DNA from: Hydractinia symbiolongicarpus
Lineage: Eukaryota; Cnidaria; Hydrozoa; Anthoathecata; Hydractiniidae
Length of the DNA: 64,000 bases
Assembly: GCF_029227915.1 (NCBI RefSeq)
Contig: NC_079876.1
Span: 33,277,828 to 33,341,827 of the forward strand
Reading direction: 5' to 3'
This document shows, piece after piece, positions 49,601 to 62,455 of the stretch. A program made the translations under genes and the position numbers. The first letter of the stretch is position 1, and every line of letters starts with the position of its first letter. Under the pieces are notes generated by a model that was given only the letters and a program-made list of their open reading frames with translations, had not been told where the DNA came from and made no database searches.

Positions 49601-50845
49601 AATTATTTTTTCACCACTAAAATGCATAAGACTTGTAGTTTTCAAAAATGTTTTCATTTCTGATGAGACGCTGAATAAAAGAAGTTTAATCGCCGGCAAA
49701 CGAAAACCCGAGATTTCCCGTAAATCCCGGGCTTGGCCCGTATAGTCAAAAGCATACAAAGATAGTACCCAGGGAGTAAACTCATTTCCCGAACGATTTT
49801 TTAATTTATATTTTCACCACTAAAACGCATGAGACTTGTAGTTTTCAAAAATGTTTTCATTTTTGATGAGACGCTGAATAAAAGAAGTTTAATTGCCGGC
49901 AAACGAAAACCTGCGATTTTCCGTAAATCCCGGATTCGGTCCGTATAGTCAAAAGTATACAAAGAAAGTACCCAGGGAGTAAACTAATTTTCCCAACGAT
50001 TTTTTAAATTATTATATGACCACTAAAGCCCATGAGACTTGTAGTTTTCAGAAATGTTTTCATTTTTGATGAGACGCTTAATGAAAGTGGTTTAATCGCC
50101 GGCAAAGGAAAACCCGCGATTTCCCGTAAATCCCGGGCTTGGCCTGTATAGTCGAATGTATACAAAGAAAGTACCCAGGGAGTAAACTTATTTCCCGAAC
50201 GATTTTTTAAATTATTTTTTCACCACTAAAACGAATGAGACTTGTAGTTTTTAAAAATGTTTTCATTTTTGATGAGACGCTGAATGAAAGAAGTTTAATC
50301 GCCGTCAAACGAAAACCTGCGATTTCCTGTAAATCCCGGACTCGGCCCGTATAGTCAAAAGTATACAAAGAAAGTACCTAGGGTGTAAACTCATTTCCCG
50401 AACTATTTTTTAAATTATTATTTCACCACTAAAGCCCATGAGACTTGTAGTTTTTAAAAATGTTTCCATTTTTGATGAGACGCTGAATAACAGAAGTTTA
50501 ATCGCCGGCAAACGAAAACCCGCGACTTCCCGTAAATCCCGGACTCGGCCCGTATAGTCAAAAGTATACAAAGAAAGTACCCAGGGAGTAAACTCATTTC
50601 CCGAACGATTTTTTAAATTATATTTTCACCACTAAAACGCATGAGACTTGTAGTTTTCAAAAATGTTTTCATTTTTGATGAAACGCTGAATGAAAGAAGT
50701 TTAATCGCCGGCAAAAGAAAACCTGCGATTTCCCGTAAATCCCGGACTCGGCCCGTATAGTCAAAAGTATACAAAGAAAGTACCCAGGGTGTAAACTCAC
50801 TTCCCGAACGATTTTTTAAATTATTATTTCACCACTAAAGCCCAT
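43629..50845. repeat. 36-position HOR (7217 bp), copy 2
   Basis: Repeats copy 1 at an offset of exactly 7217 bp. I compared about twenty private marks, among them GAATAACAAAAG, CAAAAATATAC, CAAAAGAATAC, GTAAACGCATTGCCC, CATTTTGGATG, the ATCGCCATCAAACG group, ATCGCTGGC and ATCGCCGTCAAACG, and found no difference. A full base-by-base identity was not computed. The match ends near 50840, where the next monomer is of the GTATAATC type and not the TTAATAAAAGATG type. No gene is present. Confidence 0.93.
45456..45578. repeat. Truncated 123-bp monomer, copy 3
   Basis: Same breakpoint, 7217 bp after copy 2 (45529/45530), in the second 7217-bp unit. Confidence 0.93.
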
Positions 50846-53800
50846 GAGACTTGTAGTTTTTAAAAATGTTTTCATTTTTGATGAGACGCTGAATAAAAGA
50901 AGTTTAATCGCCGGCAAACGAAAACCCGCCATTTCCCGTAAACCCTGGACTCGGCCCGTATAATCAAAAGTATACAAAGAAAGTACCCAGGGAGTAAACT
51001 CATTTCCCGAACGATTTTTTAAATTATTTTTTCACCACTAAAACGCATGACACTTGTAGTTTTCAAAAATGTTTTCATTTTTGATGAGACGCTGAATAAA
51101 AGAAGTTTAATCGCCGGCAAACGAAAACCCGCCATTTCCCGTAAACCCCGGACTCGGCCCGCATAGTCAAAAGTATACAAAGAAAGTACCTAGGGAGTAA
51201 ACTCATTTCCCGAACGATTTTTTAAATTATTTTTTCACCACTAAAACGCATGAGACTTGTAGTTTTCAAAAATGTATTCATTTTTGATGAGACGCTGAAT
51301 AAAAGAAGTTTAATCGCCGGCAAACTTATTTCCCGAACGATTTTTTAAATTATTTTTTCACCACTAAAACGCATGAGACTTGTAGTTTTTAAAAATGTTT
51401 TCATTTTTGATGAGACGCTGAATGAAAGAAGTTTAATCGCCGGCAAACGAAAACCTGCGATTTCCTGTAAATCCCGGACTCGGCCCGTATAGTCAAAAGA
51501 ATACAAAGAAAGTACCTAGGGTGTAAACTCATTTCCCGAACTATTTTTTAAATTATTATTTCACCACTAAAGCCCATGAGACTTGTAGTTTTTAAAAATG
51601 TTTCCATTTTTGATGTGACGCTGAATAACAGAAGTTTAATCGCCGGCAAACGAAAACCCGCGACTTCCCGTAAATCCCGGACTCGGCCCGTATAGTCAAA
51701 AGTATACAAAGAAAGTACCCAGGGAGTAAACTCATTTCCCGAACGATTTTTTAAATTATATTTTCACCACTAAAACCCATGAGACTTGTAGTTTTCAAAA
51801 ATGTTTTCATTTTTGATGAAACGCTGAATGAAAGAAGTTTAATCGCCGGCAAAAGAAAACCTGCGATTTCCCGTAAATCCCGGACTCGGCCCGTATAGTC
51901 AAAAGTATACAAAGAAAGTACCCAGGGTGTAAACTCACTTCCCGAACGATTTTTTAAATTATTATTTCACCACTAAAGCCCATGAGACTTGTAGTTTTTA
52001 AAAATGTTTTCATTTTTGATGAGACGCTGAATAAAAGAAGTTTAATCGCCGGCAAACAAAAACCCGCCATTTCCCGTAAACCCTGGACTCGGCCCGTATA
52101 ATCAAAAGTATACAAAGAAAGTACCCAGGGAGTAAACTCATTTCCCGAAAGATTTTTTAAATTATTTTTTCACCACTAAAACGCATGACACTTGTAGTTT
52201 TCAAAAATGTTTTCATTTTTGATGAGACGCTGAATAAAAGAAGTTTAATCGCCGGCAAACGAAAACCCGCCATTTCCCGTAAACCCCGGACTCGGCCCGC
52301 ATAGTCAAAAGTATACAAAGAAAGTACCTAGGGAGTAAACTCATTTCCCGAACGATTTTTTAAATTATTTTTTCACCACTAAAACGCATGAGACTTGTAG
52401 TTTTCAAAAATGTATTCATTTTTGATGAGACGCTGAATAAAAGAAGTTTAATCGCCGGCAAACGAAAACCTGCGATTTCCCGTAAATCCCGGACTCGGCC
52501 CGTATAGTCAAAAGTATACAAAGAAAGTACCCGGGGTGTAAACTCATTTCCCGAACGATTTTTTAAATTATTATTTAACCACTAAATCCCATGAGACTTG
52601 TAGTTTTCAAAAATGTTTTCATTTCTGATGAGACGCTGAATAAAAGAAGTTTAATCGCCGGCAAACGAAAACCCGAGATTTCCCGTAAATCCCGTGCTTG
52701 GCCCGTATAGTCAAAAGCATACAAAGATAGTACCCAGGGAGTAAACTCATTTCCCGAACGATTTTTTAATTTATTTTTTCACCACTAAAACGCATGAGAC
52801 TTGTAGTTTTCAAAAATGTTTTCATTTTTGATGAGACGCTGAATAAAAGAAGTTTAATCGCCGGCAAACGAAAACCTGTGATTTTCCGTAAATCCCGGAT
52901 TCGGTCCGTATAGTCAAAAGTATACAAAGAAAGTACCCAGGGAGTAAACTAATTTTCCAAACGATTTTTTAAATTATTATAACACCACTAAAGCCCATGA
53001 GACTTGTAGTTTTCAGAAATGTTTTCATTTTTGATGAGACGCTTAATGAAAGTGGTTTAATCGCCGGCAAACGAAAACCCGCGATTTCCCGTAAATCCTG
53101 GGCTTGGCCTGTATAGTCGAATGTATACAAAGAAAGTACCCAGGGAGTAAACTTATTTCCCGAACGATTTTTTAAATTATTTTTTCACCACTAAAACGCA
53201 TGAGACTTGTAGTTTTTAAAAATGTTTTCATTTTTGATGAGACGCTGAATGAAAGAAGTTTAATCGCCGGCAAACGAAAACCTGCGATTTCCCGTAAATC
53301 CCGGACTCGGCCCGTATAGTCAAAAGTATACAAAGAAAGTACCTAGGGTGTAAACGCATTGCCCGAACTATTTTTTAAATTATTATTTCACCACTAAAAC
53401 GCATGAGACTTGTAGTTTTCAGAAATGTTTTCATTTTTGATGAGACGCTGAATAACAGAAGTTTAATCGCCGGCAAACGAAAACCCGCGACTTCCCGTAA
53501 ATCCCGGACTCGGCCGGTATAGTCAAAAGTATACAAAGAAAGTACCCAGGGAGTAAACTCATTTCCCGAACGATTTTTTAAATTAAATTTTCACCACTAA
53601 AACGCATGAGACTTGTAGTTTTCAAAAATGTTTTCATTTTTGATGAAACGCTGAATGAAAGAAGTTTAATAGCCGGCAAAAGAAAACCTGCGATTTCCCG
53701 TAAATCCCGGACTCGGCCCGTATAGTCAAAAGTATACAAAGAAAGTATCCAGGGTGTAAACTCACTTCCCGAACGATTTCTTAAATTATTATTTCACCAC

Positions 53801-54013
53801 TAAAGGCCATGAGACTTGTAGTTTTTAAAAATGTTTTCATTTTTGATGAGACGCTGAATAAAAGAAGTTTAATCGCCGGCAAACGAAAACCCGCCATTTC
53901 CCGTAAACCCTGGACTCGGCCCGTATAATCAAAAGTATACAAAGAAAGTACCCAGGGAGTAAACTCATTTCCCGAACGATTTTTTAAATTATTTTTTCAC
54001 CACTAAAACGCAT
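50846..54013. repeat. Partial, rearranged third copy of the 36-position HOR
   Basis: 50846-51780 follows 45050-45984 at an offset of 5796, including the 123-bp monomer. 51781 then switches to a monomer like 43426 (GATGAAACG, GAATGAAAG, CAAAAGAAAACC), and 51984-52389 repeats 50846-51251. From 52390 the order follows 46188 onward at an offset of 6202 until 53811, with small changes such as TAACACCAC near 52981 and AAATTAAATTTTC near 53585. At least two exchange events are needed. No gene is present. Confidence 0.87.
51252..51374. repeat. Truncated 123-bp monomer, copy 4
   Basis: Same breakpoint, 5796 bp after copy 3 (51325/51326). 5796 is 7217 minus seven monomers, so this copy sits in a shortened third unit. 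The following monomer reads CGAAAACCTGCG where the other three copies read CGAAAAACTGCG. Confidence 0.93.
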
Positions 54014-57000
54014 GAGACTTGTAGTTTTCAAAAATGTTTTCAATTTTGATGAGACGCTGAATAAAAGAAGTTTAATCGCCGGCAAACGAAAACCTGTGAT
54101 TTCCCATAAATCCGGACTCGGCCCGTAAAGTAAAGAAAGTACCCGGGATGTAAACTCATTTCCCGAACGATTTTTTAAATTATTATTTCACCACTAAAAC
54201 CCATGAGACTTATAGTTTTTAGAAATGTTTTCATTTTTGATGAGACGCTGAATAAAAGAAGTTTAATCGCCGGCAAACGAAAACCCGAGATTTCCGGTAA
54301 ATCCCGGGCTTGGCCCGTATAGTCAAAAGTATACAAAGAAAGTACCCAGGGAGTAAACTAATTTCCAAACGATTTTTTAAATTATTATATCACCACTAAA
54401 GCCCATGAGACTTGTAGTTTTCAGAAATGTTTTCATTTTTGATGAGACGATTAATGAAAGTGGTTTAATCGCCGGCAAACGAAAACCCGCGATTTCCCGT
54501 AAATCCCGGGCTTGGCCCGTATAGTCGAATGTATACAAAGAAAGTACCCAGGGAGTAAACTTATTTCCCGAACGATTTTTTAAATTATTTTTTCACCACT
54601 AAAACGCATGAGACTTGTAGTTTTTAAAAATGTTTTCATTTTTGATGAGACGCTGAATGAAAGAAGTTTAATCGCCGGCAAACAAAAACCTGCGATTTCC
54701 TGTAAATCCCGGACTCGGCCCGTATAGTCAAAAGTATACAAAGAAAGTACCTAGGGTGTAAACTCATTTCCCGAACTATTTTTTAAATTATTATTTCACC
54801 ACTAAAGCCCATGAGACTTGTAGTTTTTAAAAATGTTTCCATTTTTGATGAGACGCTGAATAAAAGAAGTTTAATCGCCGGCAAACAAAAACCCGCGACT
54901 TCCCGTAAATCCCGGACTCGGCCCGTATACTCAAATGTATACAAAGAAAGTACCCAGGGAGTAAACTCATTTCCCGAACGATTTTTTAAATTATATTTTC
55001 ACCACTAAAACGCATAAGACTTGTAGTTTTCAAAAATGTTTTCATTTTTGATGAAACGCTGAATGAAAGAAGTTTAATCGCCGGCAAAAGAAAACCTGCG
55101 ATTTACCGTAAATCCCGGACTCGGCCCGTATAGTCAAAAGTATACAAAGAAAGTACCCAGGGTGTAAACTCACTTCCCGAACGATTTTTTAAATTATTAT
55201 TTCACCACTAAAGCCCATGAGACTTGTAGTTTTTAAAAATGTTTTCATTTTTGATGAGACGCTGAATAAAAGAAGTTTAATCGCCGGCAAACGAAAACCT
55301 GCGATTTCCCGTAAATCCCGGACTCGGCCCGTAAAGTAAAGAAAGTACCCGGGATGTAAACTCATTTCCCGAACGATCTTTTAAATTATTATTTCACCAC
55401 TAAAACCCATGAGACTTATAGTTTTAAGAAATGTTTTCATTTTTGATGAGACGCTGAATAAAAGAAGTTTTATCGCCAGCAAACGAAAACCCGCCATTTC
55501 CCGTAAACCCCGGAGTCGGCCCGTACAGTCAAAACTATACAAAGAAATTACCCAGGGAGTAAACTCATTTCCCGAACGATTTTTTTAATTATTATTTCAC
55601 CACTAAATCCTATGAGACTTGTAGTTTTCAAAAATGTTTTCATTTTTGATGACACGCTTAATAAAAGAGGTTTATTCGCCGGCAAACGAAATCCCGCGAT
55701 TTCCCGTAAATCCCGAGCTTGGCCCGTATAGTCGAATGTATACAAAGAAAGTACCCAGGGAGTAAACTCATTTCCCGAACGATTTTTTAAATTTTTTTTT
55801 CACCACTAAAACGAATGAGACTGGTAGTTTTCAAAAATGTTTTCATTTTTGATGAGACGCTTAATGAAAGAAGTTTAATCGCTGGCAAACGAAAACCCGC
55901 GATTTCCCGTAAATCCCGGGCTTGGCCCGTATAGTCGAATGTATGCAAAGAAAGTACCCTGTGAGTAAACTTATTTCCAGAACGATTTTTTAAATTATTT
56001 TTTCACCACTAAAACGCATAAGACTTGTAGTTTTCAAAAATGTTTTCATTTTTGATGAGACGCTGAATAAAAGAAGTTTACTCGCCGGCAAACGAAAACC
56101 CGCGATTTCCCGTAAATCCCGGACTCGGCCCGTATAGTCAAAAGTATACAAAGAAAGTGCCCAGGGTGTAAACTCATTTCCCGAACGATTTTTTAAATTA
56201 TTATTTCACCACTAAAGCCCATGAGACTTGTAGTTTTTAAAAATGTTTTCATTTTTGATGAGACGCTGAATAAAAGAAGTTTAAACGCCGGCAAACGAAA
56301 ACCCGCGACTTTCCGTAAATCCCGGACTCGGCCCGTATAGTCAAAAGTATACAAAGAAAGTACCCAGGGAGTAAACTCATTTCCCGAACGATTTTTTAAA
56401 ATATTTTTTCACCACAAAAACGCACGAGACTTGTAGTTTTCAAAAATGTTTTCAATTTTGATGAGACGCTGAATAAAAGAAGTTTAATCGCCGGCAAACG
56501 AAAACCTGCGATTTCCCGTAAATCCCGGACTCGGCCCGTATAGTAAAAAAAGTACCCGGGATGTAAACTCATTTCCCGAACGATTTTTTAAATTATTTTT
56601 CACCACTAAAACGCATGACACTTGTAGTTTTCAAAAATGTTTTCATTTTTGATGTGACGCGGAATAAAAGAAGTTTAATCGCCGGCAAACGAAAACCCGC
56701 GATTTCCCGTAAATCCCGGACTCGGCCCGTATAGTCAAAAGTATACCAGAAAGTCCCCAGGGTGTAAACTCATTTCCCGAACGATTTTTTAAATTATTAT
56801 TTCACCACTAAATCCCATGAGACTTGTAGTTTTTAAAAATGTTTTCATTTTTGATGAGACGCTGAATAAAAGAAGTTTAAACGCCGGCAAACGAAAACCC
56901 GCGACTTTCCGTAAATCTCGGACTCGGCCCGTATAGTCAAAAGTATACAAAGAAAGTACCCAGGAAGTAAACTCATTTCCCGAACGATTTTTTAAAATAT

Positions 57001-57212
57001 TTTTTCACCACTAAAACGCATGAGACTTGTAGTTTTTAAAAATGTTTTCAATTTGATGAGACGCTGAATAAAAGAAGTTTAATCGCCGGCAAACGAAAAC
57101 CTGCGATTTCCCGTAAATCCCGGACTCGGCCCGTATAGTAAAGAAAGTACCCTTGATGTAAACTCATTTCCCGAACGATTTTTTAAATTATTTTTTCACC
57201 ACTAAATCGCAT
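54014..57212. repeat. Mixed monomers with four short members
   Basis: Starts 54014 (191), 54205, 54407, 54610, 54813, 55016, 55219 (192), 55411, 55614, 55817, 56020, 56223, 56426 (191), 56617 (202), 56819 and 57022 (191). Pieces resemble other blocks: 54407-55218 follows the order from 39580, and 55614-56019 the GACACGC/ACGAAT pair of the GCGGGC cassette. One-base losses are more common here (AAATCCGGAC, AATTTCCAAACG, GTATACCAGAAAG, TTCAATTTGATG). No gene is present. Confidence 0.8.
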
Positions 57213-58825
57213 GACACTTGTAGTTTTCAAAAATGTTTTCATTTATGATGAGACCCTGAATAAAAGAAGTTTAATCGCCGGCAAACGAAAACCCGCCATT
57301 TCCCGTAAACCCCGGACTCGCCCCGCATAGTCAAAAGTATACAAATAAAGTACCCAGGGAGTAAACTCATTTCCCAAACGATTTTTTAAATTATTTTTTC
57401 ACTACTAAAACGCATGAGACGTGTAGTTTTCAAAAATGTATTAATTTTTGATGAGACGCTGAATAAAAGAAGTTTAATTGCCGGCAAACGAAAACCCGCG
57501 ATTTCCCGTAAATCCCGGACTCGGCCCGTATAGTCAAAAGTATACAAAGAAAGTCCCCAGGGTGTAAACTCATTTCCCGAACGATTTTTTAAATTATTAT
57601 TTCATCACTAAAGCCCATGAGACTTGTAGTTTTTAAAAATGTTTTCATTTTTGATGAGACGCTGAATAAAAGAAGTTTAAACGCCGGCAAACGAAAACCT
57701 GCGACTTTCCGTAAATCCCGGACTCGGCCCGTATAGTCAAAAGTATACAAAGAAAGTGCCCAGGGAGTAAACGCATTTCCCGAACGATTTTTTAAAACAT
57801 TTTTTCACCACTAAAACGCATGAGACTTGTAGTTTTCAAAAATGTTTTCAATTTTGATGAGACGCTGAATAAAAGAAGTTTAATCGCCGGCAAACGAAAA
57901 CCTGCGATTTCCCGTAAATCCCGGACTCGGCCCGTATAGTAAAGAAAGTACCCGGGATGTAAACTCATTTCCCGAACGGTTTTTTAAATTATTATTTCAC
58001 CACTAAAACCCATGAGACTTATAGTTTTTAAAAATGTTTTCATTTTTGATGAGACGCTGAATAAAAGAAGTTTAATCGCCAGCAAACGAAAACCCGCCAT
58101 TTCCCGTAAACCCCGGACTCGGCCCGTATAGTCAAAAGTATACAAAGAAATTACCCAGGGAGTAAACTCATTTTCCGAACGATTTTTTATATTATTATTT
58201 CACCACTAAAACCCATGAGACTTATAGTTCTTAAAAATGTTTTCATTTTTGATGAGACGCTGAATAAAAGAAGTTTAATCGCCGGCAAACGAAAACCCGC
58301 CATTTCCCGTAAACCCCGGACTCAGCCCGTATAGTCAAAAGTATACAAAGAAATTACCCAGGGATTAAACTCATTTTCCGAACGATTTTTTAAATTATTT
58401 TCTCACCACTACAACGCATGAGACTTGAAGTTTTTAAAAATGTTTTCATTCTTGATGAGACGCTGAATAAAAGAAGTTTAATCGCCGGCAAACGAAAACC
58501 CGCCATTTCCCGTAAACCCCGGACTCGGCCCGCATAGTCAAAAGTATACAAATAAAGTACCCAGGGAGTAAACTCATTTCCCGAACGATTTTTTAAATTA
58601 TTTTTTCACCACTAAAACGCATGAGACGTGTAGTTTTCAAAAATGTATTCATTTTTGATGAGACGCTGAATAAAAGAAGTTTAATTGCCGGCAAACGAAA
58701 ACCCGCGATTTCCCGTAAATCCCGGACTCGGCACGTATAGTCAAAAGTATACAAAGAAAGTCCCCAGGGTGTAAACTCATTTCCCGAACGATTTTTTAAA
58801 TTATTATTTCACCACTAAAGCCCAT
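57213..58825. repeat. Duplicated pair marked by CGTGTAG (offset 1207 bp)
   Basis: 57213-57618 and 58420-58825 are the same two monomers: the first with ACAAATAAAGTACCC, the second beginning GAGACGTGTAG with ATGTATT in the dyad loop region. The offset of 1207 bp equals five 203-bp monomers and one 192-bp monomer (57822). Between them lie 57619, 57822, 58014 and 58217, of the GTTTAAACGCC, short, CGCCAGC and CTCAGCCCG types. No gene is present. Confidence 0.85.
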
Positions 58826-61036
58826 GACACTTGTAGTTTTTAAAAATGTTTTCATTTTTGATGAGACGCTGAATAAAAGAAGTTTAATCGCCAGCAAACG
58901 AAAACCCGCCATTTCCCGTAAACCCCGGACTCGGCCCGTATAGTCAAAAGTATACAAAGAAATTACCCAGGGAGTAAACTCATTTTCCGAACGATTTTTT
59001 ATATTATTATTTCACCACTAAAACCCATGAGACTTATAGTTCTTAAAAATGTTTTCAATTTTGATGAGACGCTGAATAAAAGAAGTTTAATCGCCGGCAA
59101 ACGAAAACCTGCGATTTCCCGTAAATCCCGGACTCGGCCCGTATAGTAAAGAAAGTACCCGGGATGTAAACTCATTTCCCGAACGGTTTTTTAAATTATT
59201 ATTTCACCACTAAAACCCATGAGACTTATAGTTTTTAAAAATGTTTTCATTTTTGATGAGACGCTGAATAAAAGAAGTTTAATCGCCAGCAAACGAAAAC
59301 CCGCCATTTCCCGTAAACCCCGGACTCGGCCCGTATAGTCAAAAGTATACAAAGAAATTACCCAGGGAGTAAACTCATTTTCCGAACGATTTTTTATATT
59401 ATTATTTCACCACTAAAACCCATGAGACTTATAGTTCTTAAAAATGTTTTCATTTTTGATGAGACGCTGAATAAAAGAAGTTTAATCGCCGGCAAACGAA
59501 AACCCGCCATTTCCCGTAAACCCCGGACTCAGCCCGTATAGTCAAAAGTATACAAAGAAATTACCCAGGGAGTAAACTCATTTTCCGAACGATTTTTTAA
59601 ATTATTTTCTCACCACTACAACGCATGAGACTTGAAGTTTTTAAAAATGTTTTCAATTTTGATGAGACGCTGAATAAAAGAAGTTTAATCGCCGGCAAAC
59701 GAAAACCTGCGATTTCCTGTAAATCCCGGACTCCGCCCGTATAGTAAAGAAAGTACCCGGGATGTAAACTCATTTCCCGAACGGTTTTTTAAATTATTAT
59801 TTCACCACTAAAACCCATGAGACTTATAGTTTTTAAAAATGTTTTCATTTTTGATGAGACGCTGAATAAAAGAAGTTTAATCGCCAGCAAACGAAAACCC
59901 GCCATTTCCCGTAAACCCCGGACTCGGCCCGTATAGTCAAAAGTATACAAAGAAATTACCCAGGGAGTAAACTCATTTTCCGAACGATTTTTTATATTAT
60001 TATTTCACCACTAAAACCCATGAGACTTATAGTTCTTAAAAATGTTTTCATTTTTGATGAGACGCTGAATAAAAGAAGTTTAATCGCCGGCAAACGAAAA
60101 CCCGCCATTTCCCGTAAACCCCGGACTCAGCCCGTATAGTCAAAAGTATACAAAGAAATTACCCAGGGAGTAAACTCATTTTCCGAACGATTTTTTAAAT
60201 TATTTTCTCACCACTACAACGCATGAGACTTGAAGTTTTTAAAAATGTTTTCATTCTTGATGAGACGCTGAATAAAAGAAGTTTAATCGCCGGCAAACGA
60301 AAACCCGCCATTTCCCGTAAACCCCGGACTCGGCCCGTATAGTCAAAAGTATACAAAGAAAGTACCCAGGGAGTAAACTCATTTTCCGAACGATTTTTTA
60401 AATTATTATTTCACCACTAAAACCCATGAGACTTATAGTTTTTAAAAATGTTTTCATTTTTGATGAGACGCTGAATAAAAGAAGTTTAATCGCCGGCAAA
60501 CGAAAACCCGCCATTTTCCGTAAACCCCGGACTCAGCCCGTATAGTCAAAAGTATACAAAGAAATTACCCAGGAAGTAAACTCATTTTCCGAACGATTTT
60601 TTAAATTATTTTCTCACCACTACAACGCATGAGACTTGTAGTTTTTAAAAATGTTTTCATTTTTGATGACACGCTGAACAAAAGAAGTTTAATCGCCGGC
60701 AAACGAAAACCCGCCATTTCCCGTAAACCCCGGACTCGGCCCGTATAGTCAAAAGTATACAAAGAAAGTACCCAGGGAGTAAACTCATTTTCCGAACGAT
60801 TTTTTAAATTATTTTTTCACCACTACAACGCATGAGACTTATAGTTTTCAAAAATGTTTTTATTTTTGATAAGACGCTGAATAAAAGAAGTTTAATCGCC
60901 CTCAAACGAAAATCCGCGATTTCCCGTAAATCCCGGACTCGGCCCGTATAGTCCAAAGTATACAAAGAAAGTACCCAGGGAGTAAACTCATTTCTCGAAC
61001 GATTTTTTAAATTCTTTTTTCACCACTAAAACGCAT
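58826..61036. repeat. 598-bp HOR with short monomer and following monomers
   Basis: 59029-59626 and 59627-60224 are two copies of a 192 + 203 + 203 unit. Marks are GTTTTCAATTTTG and GAACGGTTTTTT in the short member, CGCCAGCAAAC, and ATAGTTCTTAAAAATG with CTCAGCCCG. 60225, 60428, 60631 and 60834 follow, with CATTCTTGATG, CAGGAAGTAAAC, GCTGAACAAAAG and ATCGCCCTCAAACG as private marks. No gene is present. Confidence 0.88.
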
Positions 61037-62455
61037 GAGACTTGTAGTTTTCAAAAATGTTTTCATTTTTGATGAGACGCTTAATGAAAGAGGTTTAATC
61101 GCCGGCAATCGAAAACCCGCGATTTCCCGTAAGTCCCTGGGCTTGGCCTGTATAGTCGAATGTATACAAAGAAAGTACCCTGTGAGTAAACTCATTTCCC
61201 GAACGAATTTCTAAATTATTTTTTCACCACTAAAACGCATGAGACTTGTAGTTTTCAGAAATGTTTTCATTTTTGATGAGACGCTTAATGAAAGTGGTTT
61301 AATAGCCAGCAAACGAAAACCCGCGATTTCCCGTAAATCCCGGGCTTGGCCCGTATAGTCGAATGTATACAAAGAAAGTACCCTGTGAGTAAACGCATTT
61401 CCAAAACGATTTTTTAAATTATCCTTTCACCACTAAAACGCATGAGACTTGTAGTTTTCAAAAATGTTTTCATTTTTGATGGGACGCTGAATAAAAGAAG
61501 TTTAATCGCCGGCAAACGAAAACCCGCCATTTCCCGTAAACCCCGGACTGGACCCGTATAGTCAAAAGTATACAGAGAAATTACCCAGGGAGTAAAGTCA
61601 TTTCCCGAACGATTTTTTATATTATTTTTTTACCACTAAACGCATGAGACTTGTAGTTTTCAAAAATATTTTCATATTTCATGGGACGCTGAATAAAAGA
61701 AGTTTAATCGTCGGCAAACGAAAATCCGCGATTTCCCGTAAATCCCGGACTCGGCCCGTATAGTCAAAAGTATACAAAAAAGTACCCAGGGAGTAAACTC
61801 ATTTCCCGAACGATTTTTTAAATTATTTTTTCACCACTAAAACGCATGAGACTTGTAGTTTTCAAAAATGTTTTCATTTTTGATGAAACGCTGAATAAAA
61901 GAAGTTTAATCGCCGGCAAACGAAAACCCGCCATTTCCCGTAAACCCCGGACTCGACCGTATAGTCAAAAGTATACAAAGAAAGTACCCAGGGAGTAAAC
62001 TCATTTCCCGAACGATTTTTTATATTATTTTTTTACCACTAAACGCATGAGACTGGTAGTTTTCAAAAATATTTTCATATTTGATGGGACGCTGAATAAA
62101 AGAAGTTTAATCGTCGGCAAACGAAATCCCGCGTTTTCCCGTAAATCCGGGTCTTGGCTCGTATAGTCGAATGTATACAAAGAAAGTACCCGGGGAGTAA
62201 ACTCATTTCCCGAACGATTTTTTTAAATTTTTTTTTCACCACTAAAACGCATGAGACTTGTAGTTTTCAAAAATGTTTTCATTTTTGATGAGACGCTTAA
62301 TGAAAGAGGTTTAATCGCCGGAAAACGAAAACCCGCGATTTCCCGTAAATCCCGGGCTTGGCCCGTATAGTCGAATGTATACAAAGAAAGTACCCTGTGA
62401 GTAAACTCATTTCCAGAACGATTTTTTAAATTATTTTTTCACCACTGAAACGCAT
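61037..62455. repeat. Island of more diverged monomers
   Basis: Starts 61037 (204), 61241, 61444 (202), 61646 (202), 61848 (201), 62049 (204) and 62253. Length changes by one base in five of these seven. Unusual marks include GAACGAATTTCTAAATT, AAATTATCCTTTCACC, GATGGGACGCTG, ATATTTTCATATTT, ATCGTCGGC, TACCACTAAACGCAT and CTCGACCGTATAG. 61646 and 62049 share several of these and form a two-monomer repeat of about 403 bp. No gene is present. Confidence 0.85.

Noticed and set aside
36412-50845. The 7217-bp duplication as proof of an assembly error
   Set aside because: The sequence alone cannot decide. The units differ clearly from the third partial copy, and the smaller 3574-bp pair shows similar recent copying, so a real duplication is at least as likely.
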